A DNA stretch of 64,000 nt. It comes from Notolepis coatsorum. Taxonomy: Eukaryota; Chordata; Actinopteri; Aulopiformes; Paralepididae. This document shows, one piece after another, positions 12,091 through 22,878 of the stretch; within the stretch, counting starts at the first letter, position 1; every line of letters starts with the position of its first letter. A model generated the notes under the pieces. The model did no database searches. It saw only the letters and a list, made by a program, of their open reading frames with translations, and was not told where the DNA came from. Where the stretch lies: positions 22,628,005 through 22,692,004 of the forward strand of contig OZ020585.1 of NCBI GenBank assembly GCA_963971535.1. The letters run 5' to 3'. The position numbers and the translations under genes were made by a program.

Positions 12091-12915
12091 TAGTGCTGTC
12101 AGGCGATTAATTTTTTTTATCTAATTAATTACAGGATTTGTAATTAATTAATCTAATTAATCGCATTTTAATCGCATTACCATTTTTATGCCTCATATTC
12201 TATATTCTATAATCATATTTCAAATTGCATGTGTCCGGATGGCAGAATTCAGTACTGTATCTACAAAACCTTCTGTTTAATCATCTTCCATCTATTAATT
12301 TGCTTAGATTTTTCAGGTCTGGTCAATTTGAGCATGGTGTTATTCACAGTCAAAGATTAAAAAAAAAATTTATTGATATTCTCATTTGGTTCATTACAAT
12401 TTACTCAAAATAAAATGTTCATTCAATCAACAATCACCGCGCAGATTGATTGATTGAATGAAAATGTTATTAACAGATTGCAGAATGGGTACAATACAGT
12501 ACGGCTCAATACACACAATTGTTAAGGGAATGCAGACCAGAGAAAGCCTTTCGTCTTGTTTACATCAGGGTCCCCCATTTTCAATTCATAATGAATTGTA
12601 AGTAAGGGTGCAACTTGCACCGTGCAATCCATTCTTTGTGGATCTAGCCCACAGTATTTCTGACACTGGGAATACATTCCCTGAGATTCATAGATGTCCC
12701 TAGAATCAGATACCAAGAACATGCAAATGGACCATATTAAAAAAAAAAATCCGTAAATGTGTATTCTACATGCTTATGGAATGAATGAGATACAAAAAAA
12801 ATATTATTATTAAAAAAAAAGAAAAAAATGGGATTAATTTTGAGTTAATTTTCATAACGCAATTATTTGCTGTGTAATTAATTAATCTAATTAACGCGAT
12901 AAACTGACAGCCCTA
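12091..12915. mobile_element. hAT MITE (825 bp)
   Basis: The ends are TAGTGCTGTCA and, reversed, TAGGGCTGTCA. An exact 8-bp TSD GTATTTAT flanks them (12083-12090, 12916-12923). Subterminal regions are rich in TAATTAAT motifs on both sides. The middle is occupied by two LINE tails in opposite orientation. No transposase. Confidence 0.85.
12195..12725. mobile_element. two LINE 3' ends joined tail to tail
   Basis: The left part ends AAAATGTTCATTCAATCAAC at about 12413-12435. The right part, read on the minus strand, is the ATGGGGGACCCTGATGTAAA family seen at 5775 and 48805, ending in an AATC-type tail near 12450. The two tails meet around 12436-12450 with a short GC-rich linker. No coding sequence is visible. 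Confidence 0.55.
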
Positions 12916-13729
12916 GTATTTATGGCTATAACTCACGTTCTATGGAATGCTGCAGAAAACGATAAAAACATATTTATACTATAGACCGTATTTTAGTATG
13001 AATGTGTGAATGAAAAAGTAGAACGTTGCTACATCCTAAACGATAGATACTTGATGTTGAATGGGCCATAGTAATGTCAATTTAGCAATACAATTAAAAA
13101 AGTTATAGCCCTGCAAAGAAGGGGAACATCTCCATAGACTTACAGTACTGGCAGAGAAGGGATTAAGATGAGAATAATCTCCGGCAGATAAAGGGTTAAC
13201 ACAACAATGTATGAATGAAAAAATATAACGTTCCCACATCCGTAACGATAGATAATCGATGTTGAATGGGCCATAGTAATGCAGATATAGCTATAATATT
13301 TAAAAAGTTATAGCCCTGCAAAGAAGGTAAACATCTCCATAGGGTTACAGCGCTGGCAGACTGGGTATAATAATGGGCACAATGCCCGGCGCCCAATGTG
13401 TTAAGCGAAGACAACATTATCAGCTTATTGTTGGTTGTTTACATTACGTATAGAAAATGTGGCTTATTGCGAATAGTCTACTGTTACACACATTTATCAG
13501 AATCATTCAAAGTCCCAGTTCAGGATTTTTAGGGATTCCAGGGCATTTTGTTGATCACTCCCTAGGGATGGGAATCGAAAACCGGTTCCCGTTGGGAACC
13601 GGTTCCTAATTGGCCGATGCCTGGAACCGTGTGGCTCCTGTGACTTTCGATTCCCTTAACGCTGCCAGGTTTTTCCTACAGTTGCGCGCGTTAGCATGTA
13701 GCCATGGCAGACTCTATTTGATTCCTTAA

Positions 13730-14667
13730 CTCTTTCAGTGCCACTCACGAGATTTCTCGTGTTTTTTTATAGGTGGTTGCTAGCCACTCACGAGATTTCT
13801 CGGAATTTTTTTTTTTTTTTTTTTTTTGCGATCTGAAAAATTATTGCATCACCCGAGCCTACCCGAGTATTGCCGAGCTGCGCCGGTGATCACTGTGGAA
13901 AAAAGCGCCCCCTGTCGTCTCCCAGATGACATAAGTGATTTTGGAATGGACTCAATGAAAATGAATGGGGAAAAAAATCCGGTACTCCACATTTTCCAGT
14001 TCACTGATCCAGCCGGGGTTACTAGAGTTCATTCTGGAGCCTCAGATCTCCGCGGATCATGGAGAACCACTGTGTCGCGTTGGATCCATACACGTATCGA
14101 TTTTTTCGAATGGTGATCAGGAATTGGAATATACCAGTTGGATACCATCTGATGTCAGGTAAGGACTCTATGTTATCAGTGGTAGGATAATCAGAGTAAT
14201 TTTGATGAAGTTATAAGCTGTTTTGTGAAATCTCTTCTTTCGTTTTCACTGTAAAAGTCCGAGAGGAAATCAACAAGGCGATTGTCCGCGCGCGGCCGTA
14301 ATGTGCGTGCGTGCACGTATAATATTGATCATCTAGCGTTTATTTGAAAACTATTCATAAAAAGGCCGACGAATATCAACGTTGTGGAATATTCCACTAA
14401 AAGACGATTTTTATAGAATGCTCCAGAATGAGTTGTTTTTTATATCAAAACGGGGGCTTTTCTAACTGCTCTGAAACGGCAACGACGCGATAAAAAAACA
14501 ATCTGCCTTCACAGCACTGTCTGGAACATAGTCTTTGATAATGCGATGGGCAGATTAGACACATAGCCATAATTTAAAACATAGATTAGGCGATATTAAC
14601 GTTAACATTGGCGCGGATGGTGGCATTCAAGCGGTAAAATGGAAAACCAGGCATGGCATTTAAAGAG
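13730..14667. mobile_element. piggyBac-like MITE, 938 bp, copy 1
   Basis: Flanked by TTAA (13726-13729, 14668-14671). The ends are CTCTTTCAGTGCCA and, reversed, CTCTTTAAATGCCA. The hAT-A copy at 31310 has the matching uninterrupted site (GATTTCCTTACGCTCGAAAT near 31480), confirming the insertion. A near-identical copy of the same length is at 48916-49853. The frame at 13826-14116 is conserved between copies only because the copies are nearly identical; it ends near a CAGGTAAGG donor-like site. Confidence 0.85.
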
Positions 14668-15078
14668 TTAAGGGCTCGAAATTGCCTGGCTTTTGGTCAT
14701 ATGCTCCCGAAATGCTCCCGCTGTTTGGCTACTTCTATGTGCAGTGAAAACTACTTGAATGCTTTCATTGATTTAGTTTAGGGTGAGCTAAAATTAGCCG
14801 CGGAGCTATCGCTAGCTAACGTGAGCTAACGCTATTTAATCAAGCTCACAAAGAGAGATAAACAGCTGACAGCGGATAGTACAGGTACAAATACAATAAA
14901 ACAGCGGGTGGGGACTGTTCTGTAAACATTGTACTCTTTAGTTCACATATAATAAGAGCCGGATTGTTTATTTACTAAGTCCGTCAGACAGGAAGTACCA
15001 TGGTGCAACATACAAATGTGTCCGTGTAGCAACACAAGCCAATACCTACAGGACAGGGGCCCGGGGAGGGAGCTCTGT

Positions 15079-15080
<2 letters not shown>

Positions 15081-15109
<29 letters not shown>
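15081..15109. repeat. (TG)n microsatellite
   Basis: Dinucleotide run inside hAT-A copy 1. The corresponding run in copy 2 is where hAT-B inserted. Confidence 0.9.
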
Positions 15110-15271
15110 AGACAGAAGTCAGAGGAATAACGACTGTTATTCAATAGATTAAATTAGTTTAAGAATAAAAAAATAAATACATTTTAAGAGAATCTCAAAT
15201 ACATTATTTTATTTAAGTGTAGGCTATAGTTAATGTTTTATTTTTTACAGTTTTTGTATTTTTCTGACATG

Positions 15272-15531
15272 GTAAATGGCTGCTTTTTTATATAGCGCTT
15301 TTATCCAAAGCGCTTTACAATTTGTTCCTTACATTTTACCCAATCACTCACACATTCACACAACGACGGCGCAGGCAACCATGCAAGGTGCCAACCTGCT
15401 CATCGGGAGCAGTTAGGGGTTAAGTGTCTTGCTCAAGGACACATCGACACGCTGCCCGGGAGGAGCGGGAATCGAACCGGGAACCTCCGGATTGCCAGAC
15501 GACTGCTCTACCTCCCGAGCCACTGTCGCCC
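15272..15531 (-). mobile_element. tRNA-derived SINE (260 bp)
   Basis: Read on the minus strand: A box TGGCTCGGGAGGTAGAGCAG, B box CCGGTTCGATTCC (plus-strand 15468-15480), then a body with CTTGAGCAAGACACTTAACC and a tail containing AAGCGCTATATAAAAAAGCA, a layout common in teleost SINEs. Exact 8-bp duplication CTGACATG (15264-15271, 15532-15539). hAT-A copy 2 lacks it at the equivalent position near 44237, an empty-site confirmation. Confidence 0.9.
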
Positions 15532-15748
15532 CTGACATGGGGGCTCAACAATAAATGACAATCAGAAATGTCAAGTTGCATGTTGTTATTCTAACCAGCT
15601 TAGTTCTGTTGCATTTCCAATTTATTTATTTAAATTATAAATTGATCAGGTATCGATAAGAGAATCGATAAAGAATCGAATCGATAAGCAGAATCGATAA
15701 TGGAATCGTATCGATAAAATCCTATCAATTCCCATCCCTATCACTCCC

Positions 15749-16500
15749 CATGGCAATTATGCTAGCAGTTGTATGCTGGAGCTCCACCTTGTACCGGAGA
15801 ATAATGTAAATTCAGATGGATCTGTTTAGGTAAAGAGGCTGTAATATAGGAAGAGGGAAGCAGGTGGGAAAATGAACAGGAGGTGATGTCCTCACTGAAA
15901 ACACACATCATTCACGTCATTAGAGAAACTGACTTGTGCTGAATAGCAATCAACTGCTTAAATATCAGGAATGTAACTTTCAATATTGTTGTCTCTCAAT
16001 TTGATGTCAAAACTAGCCAAATTGTTAGCCTAGTTTACTCTCATTGTTTGTAAATCATCAAAAAAGGTGAAATGCATCATCAATATGCACCCAAAGTATA
16101 ACAAAAACCCATTTAAAGAAATATCCACTGAATGACATTCCGAGTTTAAAATGTGAATATGTTTCTAAGACCCTAAGCATGGCAAATCTGTTGCTCAATC
16201 AAGCCTCCTCTACTTTTACTGCACTCCATTTATTTATCATAGTCTGAAGTTTTTCCCAGAGCTGGTGACGTAGCTATAGGGAGTTCCATATCTCTGTTCC
16301 TCCACATCTGTGATTTAGGGGTCCTCCCAGATGGTTTTAAAAAATGTATTTTGATGACAATTTCCCACTGATGATGAAATGTTGAAAACATATAGGTTTA
16401 TGTATATGGTTCAAATGTATATTATGTGTTAACCTCATTCCCGACCAAGCAGCACAAGACACATACGTCTTTGTCTCAGCAAGATTTGAGTGGGCATCCA
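15749..16500. other. nothing recognised
   Basis: Mixed-composition sequence without terminal repeats, arrays or recognisable coding frames. Confidence 0.4.
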
Positions 16501-16504
16501 ATGC

Positions 16505-16625
16505 ACTCCAAAAGGGGGGAGCATGGCTATGTTCCCACAGCCCAATGGTCCCACAGCCCTATGTTCCCACATTTCTAAGATTTTTCTCAAAATTAGGCCC
16601 TATGTTCCCACATTTACTTTTTTCA
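16505..16625. repeat. dispersed CTATGTTCCCACA repeats
   Basis: Three imperfect copies of a CCCTATGTTCCCAC(A) unit within about 110 bp. The reverse complement resembles the GGGGAACATAG units at 257-301, so both may come from one dispersed family. No terminal structure was found. Confidence 0.35.
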
Positions 16626-16784
16626 TACATTTGTATCTGATTGTATCCCCCTCTCTTTTAATTTGGTAGCCAATTACACCCAACCTATTATCCAATGGTC
16701 CTCTGGTAGTAGCGGGTTCATCCGGGAACATTCTCACTGTATTTCTTTAAACAGAGTTTCTGAAAATCTTCACCCTGGAGATAA

Positions 16785-17050
16785 TATATCTATATCTGTA
16801 CATATCCCTTACCTATAAGAGTATACACTGCCAGTATGACTACTACCATAGTGCCTTTATACCTGTATCACTGTACATATTAATTAATATCACAACTCTG
16901 TACATACATTTGATTAGCAACTACACCTGTACATTGTATATTACTATTGTATTTTACTGTGACAGTTGCACTCTGGTTGGATGCCAAACCTATTGTCGTT
17001 GTACTGTACTTGTGCTGTATAATGACAATAAATTATCGAATCTACTGTAA
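16785..17050 (+). mobile_element. LINE 3' end fragment
   Basis: The segment ends TGTACTGTACTTGTGCTGTA, then ATGACAATAAATTATCGAAT, a layout common at the 3' ends of fish non-LTR retrotransposons (ATGACAATAAAG followed by GAATCTA). It is 5'-truncated. The exact start is a guess. Confidence 0.45.
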
Positions 17051-17697
17051 TCTATTTATTTTCAGTGACCTAAAATGCAGTTTGCATGTTGGACGAAAGG
17101 GCAAAACGTGTAGAAAAAGCTCCGGTTTCAGAAATACCCGTGTGGACAAGGCCTAAGCTCCCTTCTTCTTTGTAGACCAGAGAAACCTTTATTTCACGTA
17201 ATTGTGTTTTCATGTGTCCTCTGTTGGAATTTGAGGCATTTGAAGTAGACCAGTCTGTTCTCTGACATCTCTTCGAAGCTTTTAAGGGCAAAGGCTAAAT
17301 TAACAGATATTGGGAATTTTAAAAGTCAGACTTTGAAGTCTCTGGGATGAGCTGCCAACTGAACAAAAAACATCAGTAAAGCATTAACGAGGATATGTTG
17401 GACACAAGTCAGATGGATCGCTTGACTCACTGATGCCAATACCGACACATTAGACCAAAGAAAACCATTTTTGAAAGACATTTAATATTCGCTCTGGTCA
17501 CATCAAAAGGGACTAAGCGTTAACTGACAGCCTCAGATGTTGAGAATGTTCAAAGTTTCAACAGAGATGCCTGTGCCCACAGTTCACCTGAATACTAATG
17601 AATGGTTTCATTGTGTTGTTCATTCCCATTTGCAAATTAGTTATCTGCTATCATGTCTGCTGCAGGTCTTTCAATCAAACTTTCAATCGAGAATATT
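17051..17697. other. nothing recognised
   Basis: No recognisable gene, terminal repeats or arrays. Confidence 0.4.
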
Positions 17698-17760
17698 TAA
17701 CACACATACACACACATACAGAGACAGGCAAACACACACCCACACACTCACACATACTTA
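17698..17760. repeat. imperfect (CA)n microsatellite
   Basis: CACACA runs broken by ATAC and AGAGACAGGCAA interruptions. They create long spurious Thr/His open frames. Confidence 0.85.
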
Positions 17761-18117
17761 CCCATGTTCTCAGAATAAACGGCATCTACTCTCTTACTCC
17801 ATCTTTGCATCTCTTGTTATAAAGTAGTGGATACATTCAAATGCTAAATGAAGTATGTGTTTTAGGAATGATTTCGGAGAGTCGTGGCTGTGTTTTTCCT
17901 CAGTGTTTGTCTCAAGAATATATATTTTTGTCATTCAGGGAGATATGTACTGCTCAAGTGACGAAGAAACCCTGATGGGCTTGTGGCTACTTCACCCTTA
18001 TTGAAGGGAAAAGACACATATAATATTAAAGGTTATTCTAGCGAAATGATGGTAATACTACGTATATGATTATGACAGACTACTTTACCAGTGTTGACGA
18101 CTCTGGTGCAGTGTGCT

Positions 18118-18225
18118 ACTACAGTATGTTACCAGTCTGTATGTTATTTCTAATGTTACCATCAGTGTATTTTATTTATAGTGCCACCACCAGTCTGTAT
18201 GTTATTTCTAATGTTACCATCAGTG
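18118..18225. repeat. 30-bp minisatellite, block 1
   Basis: Degenerate copies of a 30-bp unit built on GTGCCACCATCAGTCTGTAT plus GTTATTTCTA or GTTATGTATA. The block ends exactly at the TSD of the hAT-C insertion and continues on its other side at 23928. Confidence 0.8.
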
Positions 18226-18486
18226 CAGGGCTCTACGCTAACCTTTTTCATTAGGGGCACAGGTGCTCCTAAATGAACAAATTTGAAATTTAGGAGCACA
18301 CAAAGAAATTTAGGAGCACAGTGAATTTTTTTCTAGTAACTGAGTTTATTAACAAACTCACATAAACAAAAATAAATGTACATGTAATGGGAACGGAACT
18401 GTGCAATAGCACCAAAGTCACTGGCCCACACTGTGTGTGTGTGCTAAACAAACTCAAATTTTTTAAACAAAAATAAATGTACATGT

Positions 18487-18684
18487 TGTAGTGACTGTAC
18501 ATAATTCACAAGGAACTCGTTGGGAATAGTAGTTCCCCCCGGACGATTTATAGAGTGGCACTTCCTGCCACCGGCATTCTTATTTACTGTCGACTACGTC
18601 GACTTGTTGTTACGCTGATGATTAATAAAGGAATTAGGTTTAACTTCGAGACACCGCCTCCGACTCCTTTCTCTCAGCGCTACA
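18487..18684 (+). repeat. 5' LTR of gypsy 1 (198 bp)
   Basis: Begins TGTAGTGACTG and ends CAGCGCTACA. A TTTATAGAGTGG TATA-like box near 18548 and AATAAA near 18623 fit a short promoter-to-poly(A) LTR. It differs from the 3' LTR only by a 5-bp indel (GACGACTACG versus one shorter copy near 18591), so insertion was recent. Confidence 0.95.
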
Positions 18685-18685
18685 C

Positions 18686-18703
18686 TGGTGACCCCGACAT
18701 TAG
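18686..18703 (+). promoter_or_regulatory. primer-binding site of gypsy 1
   Basis: TGGTGACCCCGACATTAG lies one base after the 5' LTR, where a tRNA 3' end would pair to prime minus-strand synthesis. I did not assign the tRNA. Confidence 0.7.
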
Positions 18704-18740
18704 TCTCGAAGAAGTTTCCGAGACGGAGAATACGACAAAC

Positions 18741-19424
18741 ATGGCAAACGCTGTTTTTCTCAGACTGCCGGAGTTTTGGGAGCAGTCGGCAGCTGCTTGG
18801 TTCGCCCAAACTGAGGCGCAATTCGCCCTACGGGGAATCGTGGATGACGCCGCAAAATACTTCCACGTCGTCTCGAGTCTGAACAACACTACGGCGGCGA
18901 GGACGGTAGGCTTCATTACCGCTCCACCGGCCCAGAATAAATATGAGGCGTTTAAGACGCACCTACTCAGGATTTTTGAGTTGTCACAGTCAGAGCGTGC
19001 CCGACGCTTGCTGGATATACGTGGCTTGGGAGACAGCAAGCCATCGGAGCATATGGAGATGATGCTGAACCTACTGGGCGCCGAACAGCCGAATTTTTTA
19101 TTTAAAGAGCTGTTCCTCAGACACATGCCGCCACGGGTACAGACGGCACTTGCCAATACAAACATTGTGGATCCCCGTGCTCTGGCAGAAGAGGCAGACC
19201 GGTTCTACCTGGCCACGCAGCACTTAGCCCCAGAGGTGCTAGCCCCGACACGGGCGCACATGCCCAGAGGGGGAGGGGCGAAGATGGAGAGGGGCGCCGC
19301 GGCCGACGGCAATAATGACACAGGCCTGTGTTATTTCCATGCACGCTTCGGCGCGAAAGCAACAAAGTGCCGCCCACCTTGTACTTTTGTCAGGGCGGGA
19401 AACGCCAACACCTGCGCCCAGTAG
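18741..19424 (+). CDS. gag: gypsy 1 Gag-like protein
   Basis: The ATG at 18741 follows the PBS closely; the frame is also open upstream, but that part overlaps the LTR and PBS, so this start is preferred. The 227-residue protein begins with a leucine/aromatic motif ([20 protein letters not shown]) typical of DUF7041-type Gag proteins of Ty3/gypsy elements. It ends with a Cys/His cluster ([18 protein letters not shown]) instead of a classic CCHC knuckle. Gag builds the intracellular particle and binds RNA. Pol begins in the -1 frame and overlaps Gag between about 19328 and 19424, so a -1 frameshift is the likely way of expression. Confidence 0.85.
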   Translation: MANAVFLRLPEFWEQSAAAWFAQTEAQFALRGIVDDAAKYFHVVSSLNNTTAARTVGFITAPPAQNKYEAFKTHLLRIFELSQSERARRLLDIRGLGDSKPSEHMEMMLNLLGAEQPNFLFKELFLRHMPPRVQTALANTNIVDPRALAEEADRFYLATQHLAPEVLAPTRAHMPRGGGAKMERGAAADGNNDTGLCYFHARFGAKATKCRPPCTFVRAGNANTCAQ

Positions 19425-20623
19425 CGGCCGTGAGCGCAGGTACGTCGAACAGGCTACTCTTCATTAAGGACACACTCTCTGGTCGGAAATTCCTCTGCGA
19501 CACCGGAGCACAGAGGAGCGTCCTACCGGCGACGGTGGAGGACACCGCCGGCGGGGAGGGGGGTCCGCGACTGACGACCGCCAACGGTAACCCGATCCGC
19601 ACCTACGGCACGAGGACCGTGGAGTTGTGTTTCGGGGGACAGCAGTTCACGTGGGAGTTTGTCACGGCCGACATCTCGTTCCCACTACTCGGGGCGGATT
19701 TCCTCTGCGCACATGGGCTCCTCGTGGACGTGAGGCACGGCCGCCTGGTAGACGCCCAGACATACGCTTCCTTGACATGTGTGCGCAATGAAGTGGTATA
19801 CAGCGGGCTGGCCAGCTCGCTCGCAGAAGGTGACGTGTACCAACGCCTACTGCGGGAGTTTCCCGGCTTGACACAGCCTACGTTCTCGGCCGCGACCACC
19901 AAACACGGGGTCGAGCATCACATAGAGACTCAAGGAGCTCCCGTGTACGCTAGGGCCCGCCGGCTCAACCCTGACAGACTAGCAGTCGCTAGGTCAGAGT
20001 TCGCCAACATGGAGAAGTTGGGGATTATCCGACGCTCGGACAGCCCCTGGGCCTCGCCGCTGCACATCGTGCCCAAAGCGGACGGGGGATGGAGACCGTG
20101 CGGTGACTACAGACGCCTCAACGATGCTACCACGCCAGACCGCTACCCGGTCCCCCACATCGAGGACTTCTCAGGGCACCTGGCGGGTAAGCTGTTCTTT
20201 TCGAAAGTAGACCTGGTACGCGGTTACCACCAAGTGCCGGTACACCCCTTGGACGTCCCGAAGACGGCGGTGGTAACACCCTTCGGTCTATTTGAGTTCC
20301 TACGGATGCCGTTCGGACTTAAGAACGCGGCACAGTCTTTCCAGAGGCTAATGGACTCGACGCTCAGAGACATGCCGTTTATTTTTGTCTACCTGGACGA
20401 CATCCTCGTCGCCAGCTCCTCGCCCGAAGAGCACCTGGCGCACCTCCGATGCCTCTTTACGAGGCTGGGCCAACACGGCCTAATCATCAACCCGGCTAAG
20501 TGCCAGTTCGGGTTGACCTCCATACAGTTCCTCGGACACCTCATCCGTCGAAAGTGGAAGCCGTTTCCGCTTTCCCACGACCCCCGACGGCCCGAGCACT
20601 CAGAGAATTTCTCGGGATGGTGA
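19328..20623 (+). pseudogene. pol: gypsy 1 Pol, N-terminal part: protease and reverse transcriptase
   Basis: Protease motif [11 protein letters not shown] (Asp about residue 58 of this frame), a GADFL motif, then a Ty3-type reverse transcriptase with [35 protein letters not shown] and the catalytic YLDD box near residue 355. After FLGHLI (about 20545) the frame leaves the homologous path. The segment that normally links the RT to the connection domain looks deleted, and the homology resumes in another frame ([11 protein letters not shown]). The true coding end is therefore near 20545, and the rest to 20623 is out of frame. Confidence 0.85.
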
Positions 20624-22353
20624 CGTTTTATCACCGGTTCATCCCCCGGGCGGCCCACACCATGCGGCCGCTTTACGAGGCGCTGAAGGACAAGTCCCCC
20701 AACCAGCCTGTCGACTGGACGGCCGAGAGGACGACAGCCTTCGCGGCCACCAAGGCGGCCCTGGCGGATGCAGCCATGTTAGCTCACCCGTCACCGGGGG
20801 CCCCGGTCGCCATTACCACCGACGCGTCAGACTACGCGGTGGGCGCAGTGCATGAACAATACGTGGACGGCGCCTGGCAACCGCTGGCGTTTTTCAGCCG
20901 TCAACTGACCCCCAGGGAGCGCAAGTACAGCGCATTTGACAGAGAGCTCCTAGGTCTCTGGTTGGCGGTGCGCCATTTTCGTTTCATGCTGGAGGGCCGG
21001 GAGTTTACGGCCTTCGTCGACCACAAACCACTCACGTTCTCCATGTCCAAGGTGGCTGAACCGTGGTCCGCGCGACAACAGCGCCAACTCTCGTACATTT
21101 CTGAGTACACGACAGACATACGGCATATCGCCGGGAAAGCCAACGTGGTCGCAGACTGCCTATCCAGGGTCGTCATCGGAGCTGTGCAACTGGGCCTCGA
21201 CTACGACATGGGCTCGGAACAGGCCTCCGACCACGACATCCAGGCCCTCAGGACAGCGGATACCAGTCTGCGCCTCAGAGACGTCGCGATTGGCGGCTCG
21301 GGCGCGTCCCTGCTCTGTGACCTCTCCACCGGGCAACCCCGGCCGCTGGTCCCTATAGGCTGGCGCAGGCGGGCTTTCGAGGCTGTGCACGACCTGTCTC
21401 ACCCCGGTAGGAAGCCTTCGAGCAGGTTGGTGTCACAGAAATGTGTGTGGCGAGGGCTCAAGAAAGACGTGATGGCCTGGGTCGACGCGTGTGTGTCCTG
21501 CCAACGGGCTAAAGTGCACCGACATACCAAGGCCCCGCTTGTGACATTCGTAGTTCCCGAGAGGAGATTCGACCACGTCAATGTTGACCTTGTGGGCCCG
21601 CTTCCATCCTCTCACGGGTTTACCTACCTGTTCACTATGGTGGACAGGACCACCCGATGGCCGGAAGCCGTTCCCCTCGCCTCGACGTCTTCTTCCGACG
21701 TGGCCCGCGCCTTTATCAGCACGTGGATCGCACGTTTCGGGACCCCGTCCGACCTCTCCTCCGACCGGGGCTCGCAGTTCACCTCAGAGCTCTGGAACGC
21801 GGTCGCCAGCGGCCTGGGGGTTAAACTGCACCGTACAACCGCGTACCACCCGCAGGCCAACGGGCTATGCGAACGTTTCCACCGGTCCATGAAGGCGGCG
21901 CTGCGCGCAGGCCTGACGGATGGCAACTGGGTGGATAAGCTGCCGTGGGTCATGCTCGGACTTAGGAGCGCCCCCAAGGAAGACCTGCAGTCCTCGTCCG
22001 CGGAACTGTTATACGGCCAGACATTGCGCGTCCCGGGGGATTTCATTCCGGACGCGACAACCCCTTGGTCCGCGGCCAGCCAGCGTTCCACCCTGCGAGA
22101 AGCGGCTCAGACCTTCGCCCCGATTCCCACGTCGCAGCATGGTACCCCCGTTTCCCGGGTGCCGCGCAGCCTGCACACGGCGGAGTACGTTTTTGTTCGC
22201 CACGACGCGCACCGTGGGCCCCTACGCCCCCCTTACGATGGCCCGTTTAGGGTCCTGCGACACGGTGATAAGGACCTCATGGTCGACATGGGCGGTAGGA
22301 CGGAGACCGTGTCAATAGACAGGATCAAGCCCGCTCACGTAGACGTTTCCTAA
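20500..22353 (+). pseudogene. pol: gypsy 1 Pol, C-terminal part: RNase H and integrase
   Basis: Homology starts at about 20548 with [11 protein letters not shown]. RNase H: ITTDASDYAVGAV (Asp about 108). Integrase: HHCC zinc region near residues 290-340, then D362, D422 and E458 with 35 residues between the last two, the normal D,D35E layout. A TAA at 22351-22353 ends the frame, yet the same frame stays open to 22659 and looks like the usual Pol tail, so the TAA is probably a nonsense mutation. Numbering starts at the first ATG of this frame, which is not the biological start. Confidence 0.85.
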
Positions 22354-22675
22354 CCTTTGGAGTTGGCCCTTCCCCCCCACAGGGGTCGTCCGCCGTTGCC
22401 CCGGGTGCCACCGCCCACAGAGCCACCGGCAGCCTCGCCGATGCCAGCGCCCCCGGGTGTCGGAGAGGGTACGGGCGCTTGCGACGCTTTCCCCTCTCCG
22501 CCCCCGGTTTTCCGCGCTCGCCGAGGCCGTTTCGTGCCCCCGGGTGTCGTGGACGGCGCGGGCACTTATGCCACTCCGCCCTCCCCGCCCCCGGTTTTCC
22601 GCACACGCAGAGGCCGGGCAATTGTTCCCCCACGCCGGGGGGATTTTGACTATGGGTGAATTCTGGGGGGGCTTG
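22354..22675 (+). other. gypsy 1 Pol tail beyond the stop, and polypurine tract
   Basis: In frame with Pol after the TAA: a proline-rich tail with two copies of PPPVFR.RRGR (an imperfect duplication of roughly 90 bp), stop at 22657-22659. The polypurine tract GGGGGGG lies at about 22665-22671, just before the 3' LTR at 22676. Confidence 0.65.
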
Positions 22676-22878
22676 TGTAGTGACTGTACATAATTCACAA
22701 GGAACTCGTTGGGAATAGTAGTTCCCCCCGGACGATTTATAGAGTGGCACTTCCTGCCACCGGCATTCTTATTTACTGTCGACACGACTACGTCGACTTG
22801 TTGTTACGCTGATGATTAATAAAGGAATTAGGTTTAACTTCGAGACACCGCCTCCGACTCCTTTCTCTCAGCGCTACA
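22676..22878 (+). repeat. 3' LTR of gypsy 1 (203 bp)
   Basis: Identical to the 5' LTR by eye except for a 5-bp insertion in the CGACTACGTCGAC region. Ends CAGCGCTACA and is followed by the TSD ATGT. Confidence 0.95.

Larger units (their letters stand above)
10448..13195 (-). mobile_element. inner piggyBac-like element with nested insertions
   Basis: TTAA on both sides (10444-10447, 13196-13199). The ends are CCCTTTAATCGCC and, reversed, CCCTTTATCTGCC. The interior aligns in opposite orientation with the 7453-8381 MITE: the AGCGTCTTTGAGATCAATAT block near the left end, GGAGACTGGGGTGAGTTT near 10866, and GCCCTGCAAAGAAGGGGA near 13110. It is longer than the MITE because it carries the foldback at 11255-11945 and the hAT element at 12091-12915. 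No transposase was found. Confidence 0.65.
9831..13404 (-). mobile_element. outer piggyBac-like element, left-truncated and interrupted
   Basis: The right end is GGCGCCCAATGTG followed by TTAA (13401-13404), matching the end type of the 7453-8381 MITE. The left remainder (9831-10443) has the family interior (GCCTGGTGGATGG, ACCGGAAGTGGCGATCGG). Removing the inner element at 10448-13195 with one TTAA joins ATTCTAGATGGTA to CACAACAATGTATG. That junction aligns with the uninterrupted interior of the inner element near 12965-13010. So one family member landed inside another. The left end is missing. Confidence 0.55.
13563..15740. mobile_element. hAT-A copy 1 (2.18 kb, non-autonomous)
   Basis: The ends are TAGGGATGGGAATCG and CCCATCCCTA with an exact 8-bp TSD TCACTCCC (13555-13562, 15741-15748). 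Both subterminal zones are dense in GAATCGATA-type motifs (for example 15655-15715), probably transposase sites. It is closely related, end to end, to the much larger copy at 31310-44441. It carries a piggyBac-like MITE and a SINE that the other copy lacks. No transposase frame was found. Confidence 0.9.
18487..22878 (+). mobile_element. Ty3/gypsy LTR retrotransposon 1 (4.39 kb)
   Basis: Two near-identical LTRs, 4-bp TSD ATGT (18483-18486, 22879-22882), a PBS after the 5' LTR, a G-rich polypurine tract before the 3' LTR, and Gag plus Pol with the order protease, reverse transcriptase, RNase H, integrase, which is the Ty3/gypsy order. It sits inside a 131-bp tandem unit of hAT-C, and the neighbouring unit near 23004-23030 shows the uninterrupted target (AAATGTCCATGTATAGTAG). 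The Pol frame has one frameshift and one stop. Confidence 0.95.

Noticed and set aside
13826..14116. Conserved 96-residue frame shared with 49012-49302 as a gene
   Set aside because: Both are the same part of two almost identical 938-bp MITEs; conservation reflects recent copying, not selection.
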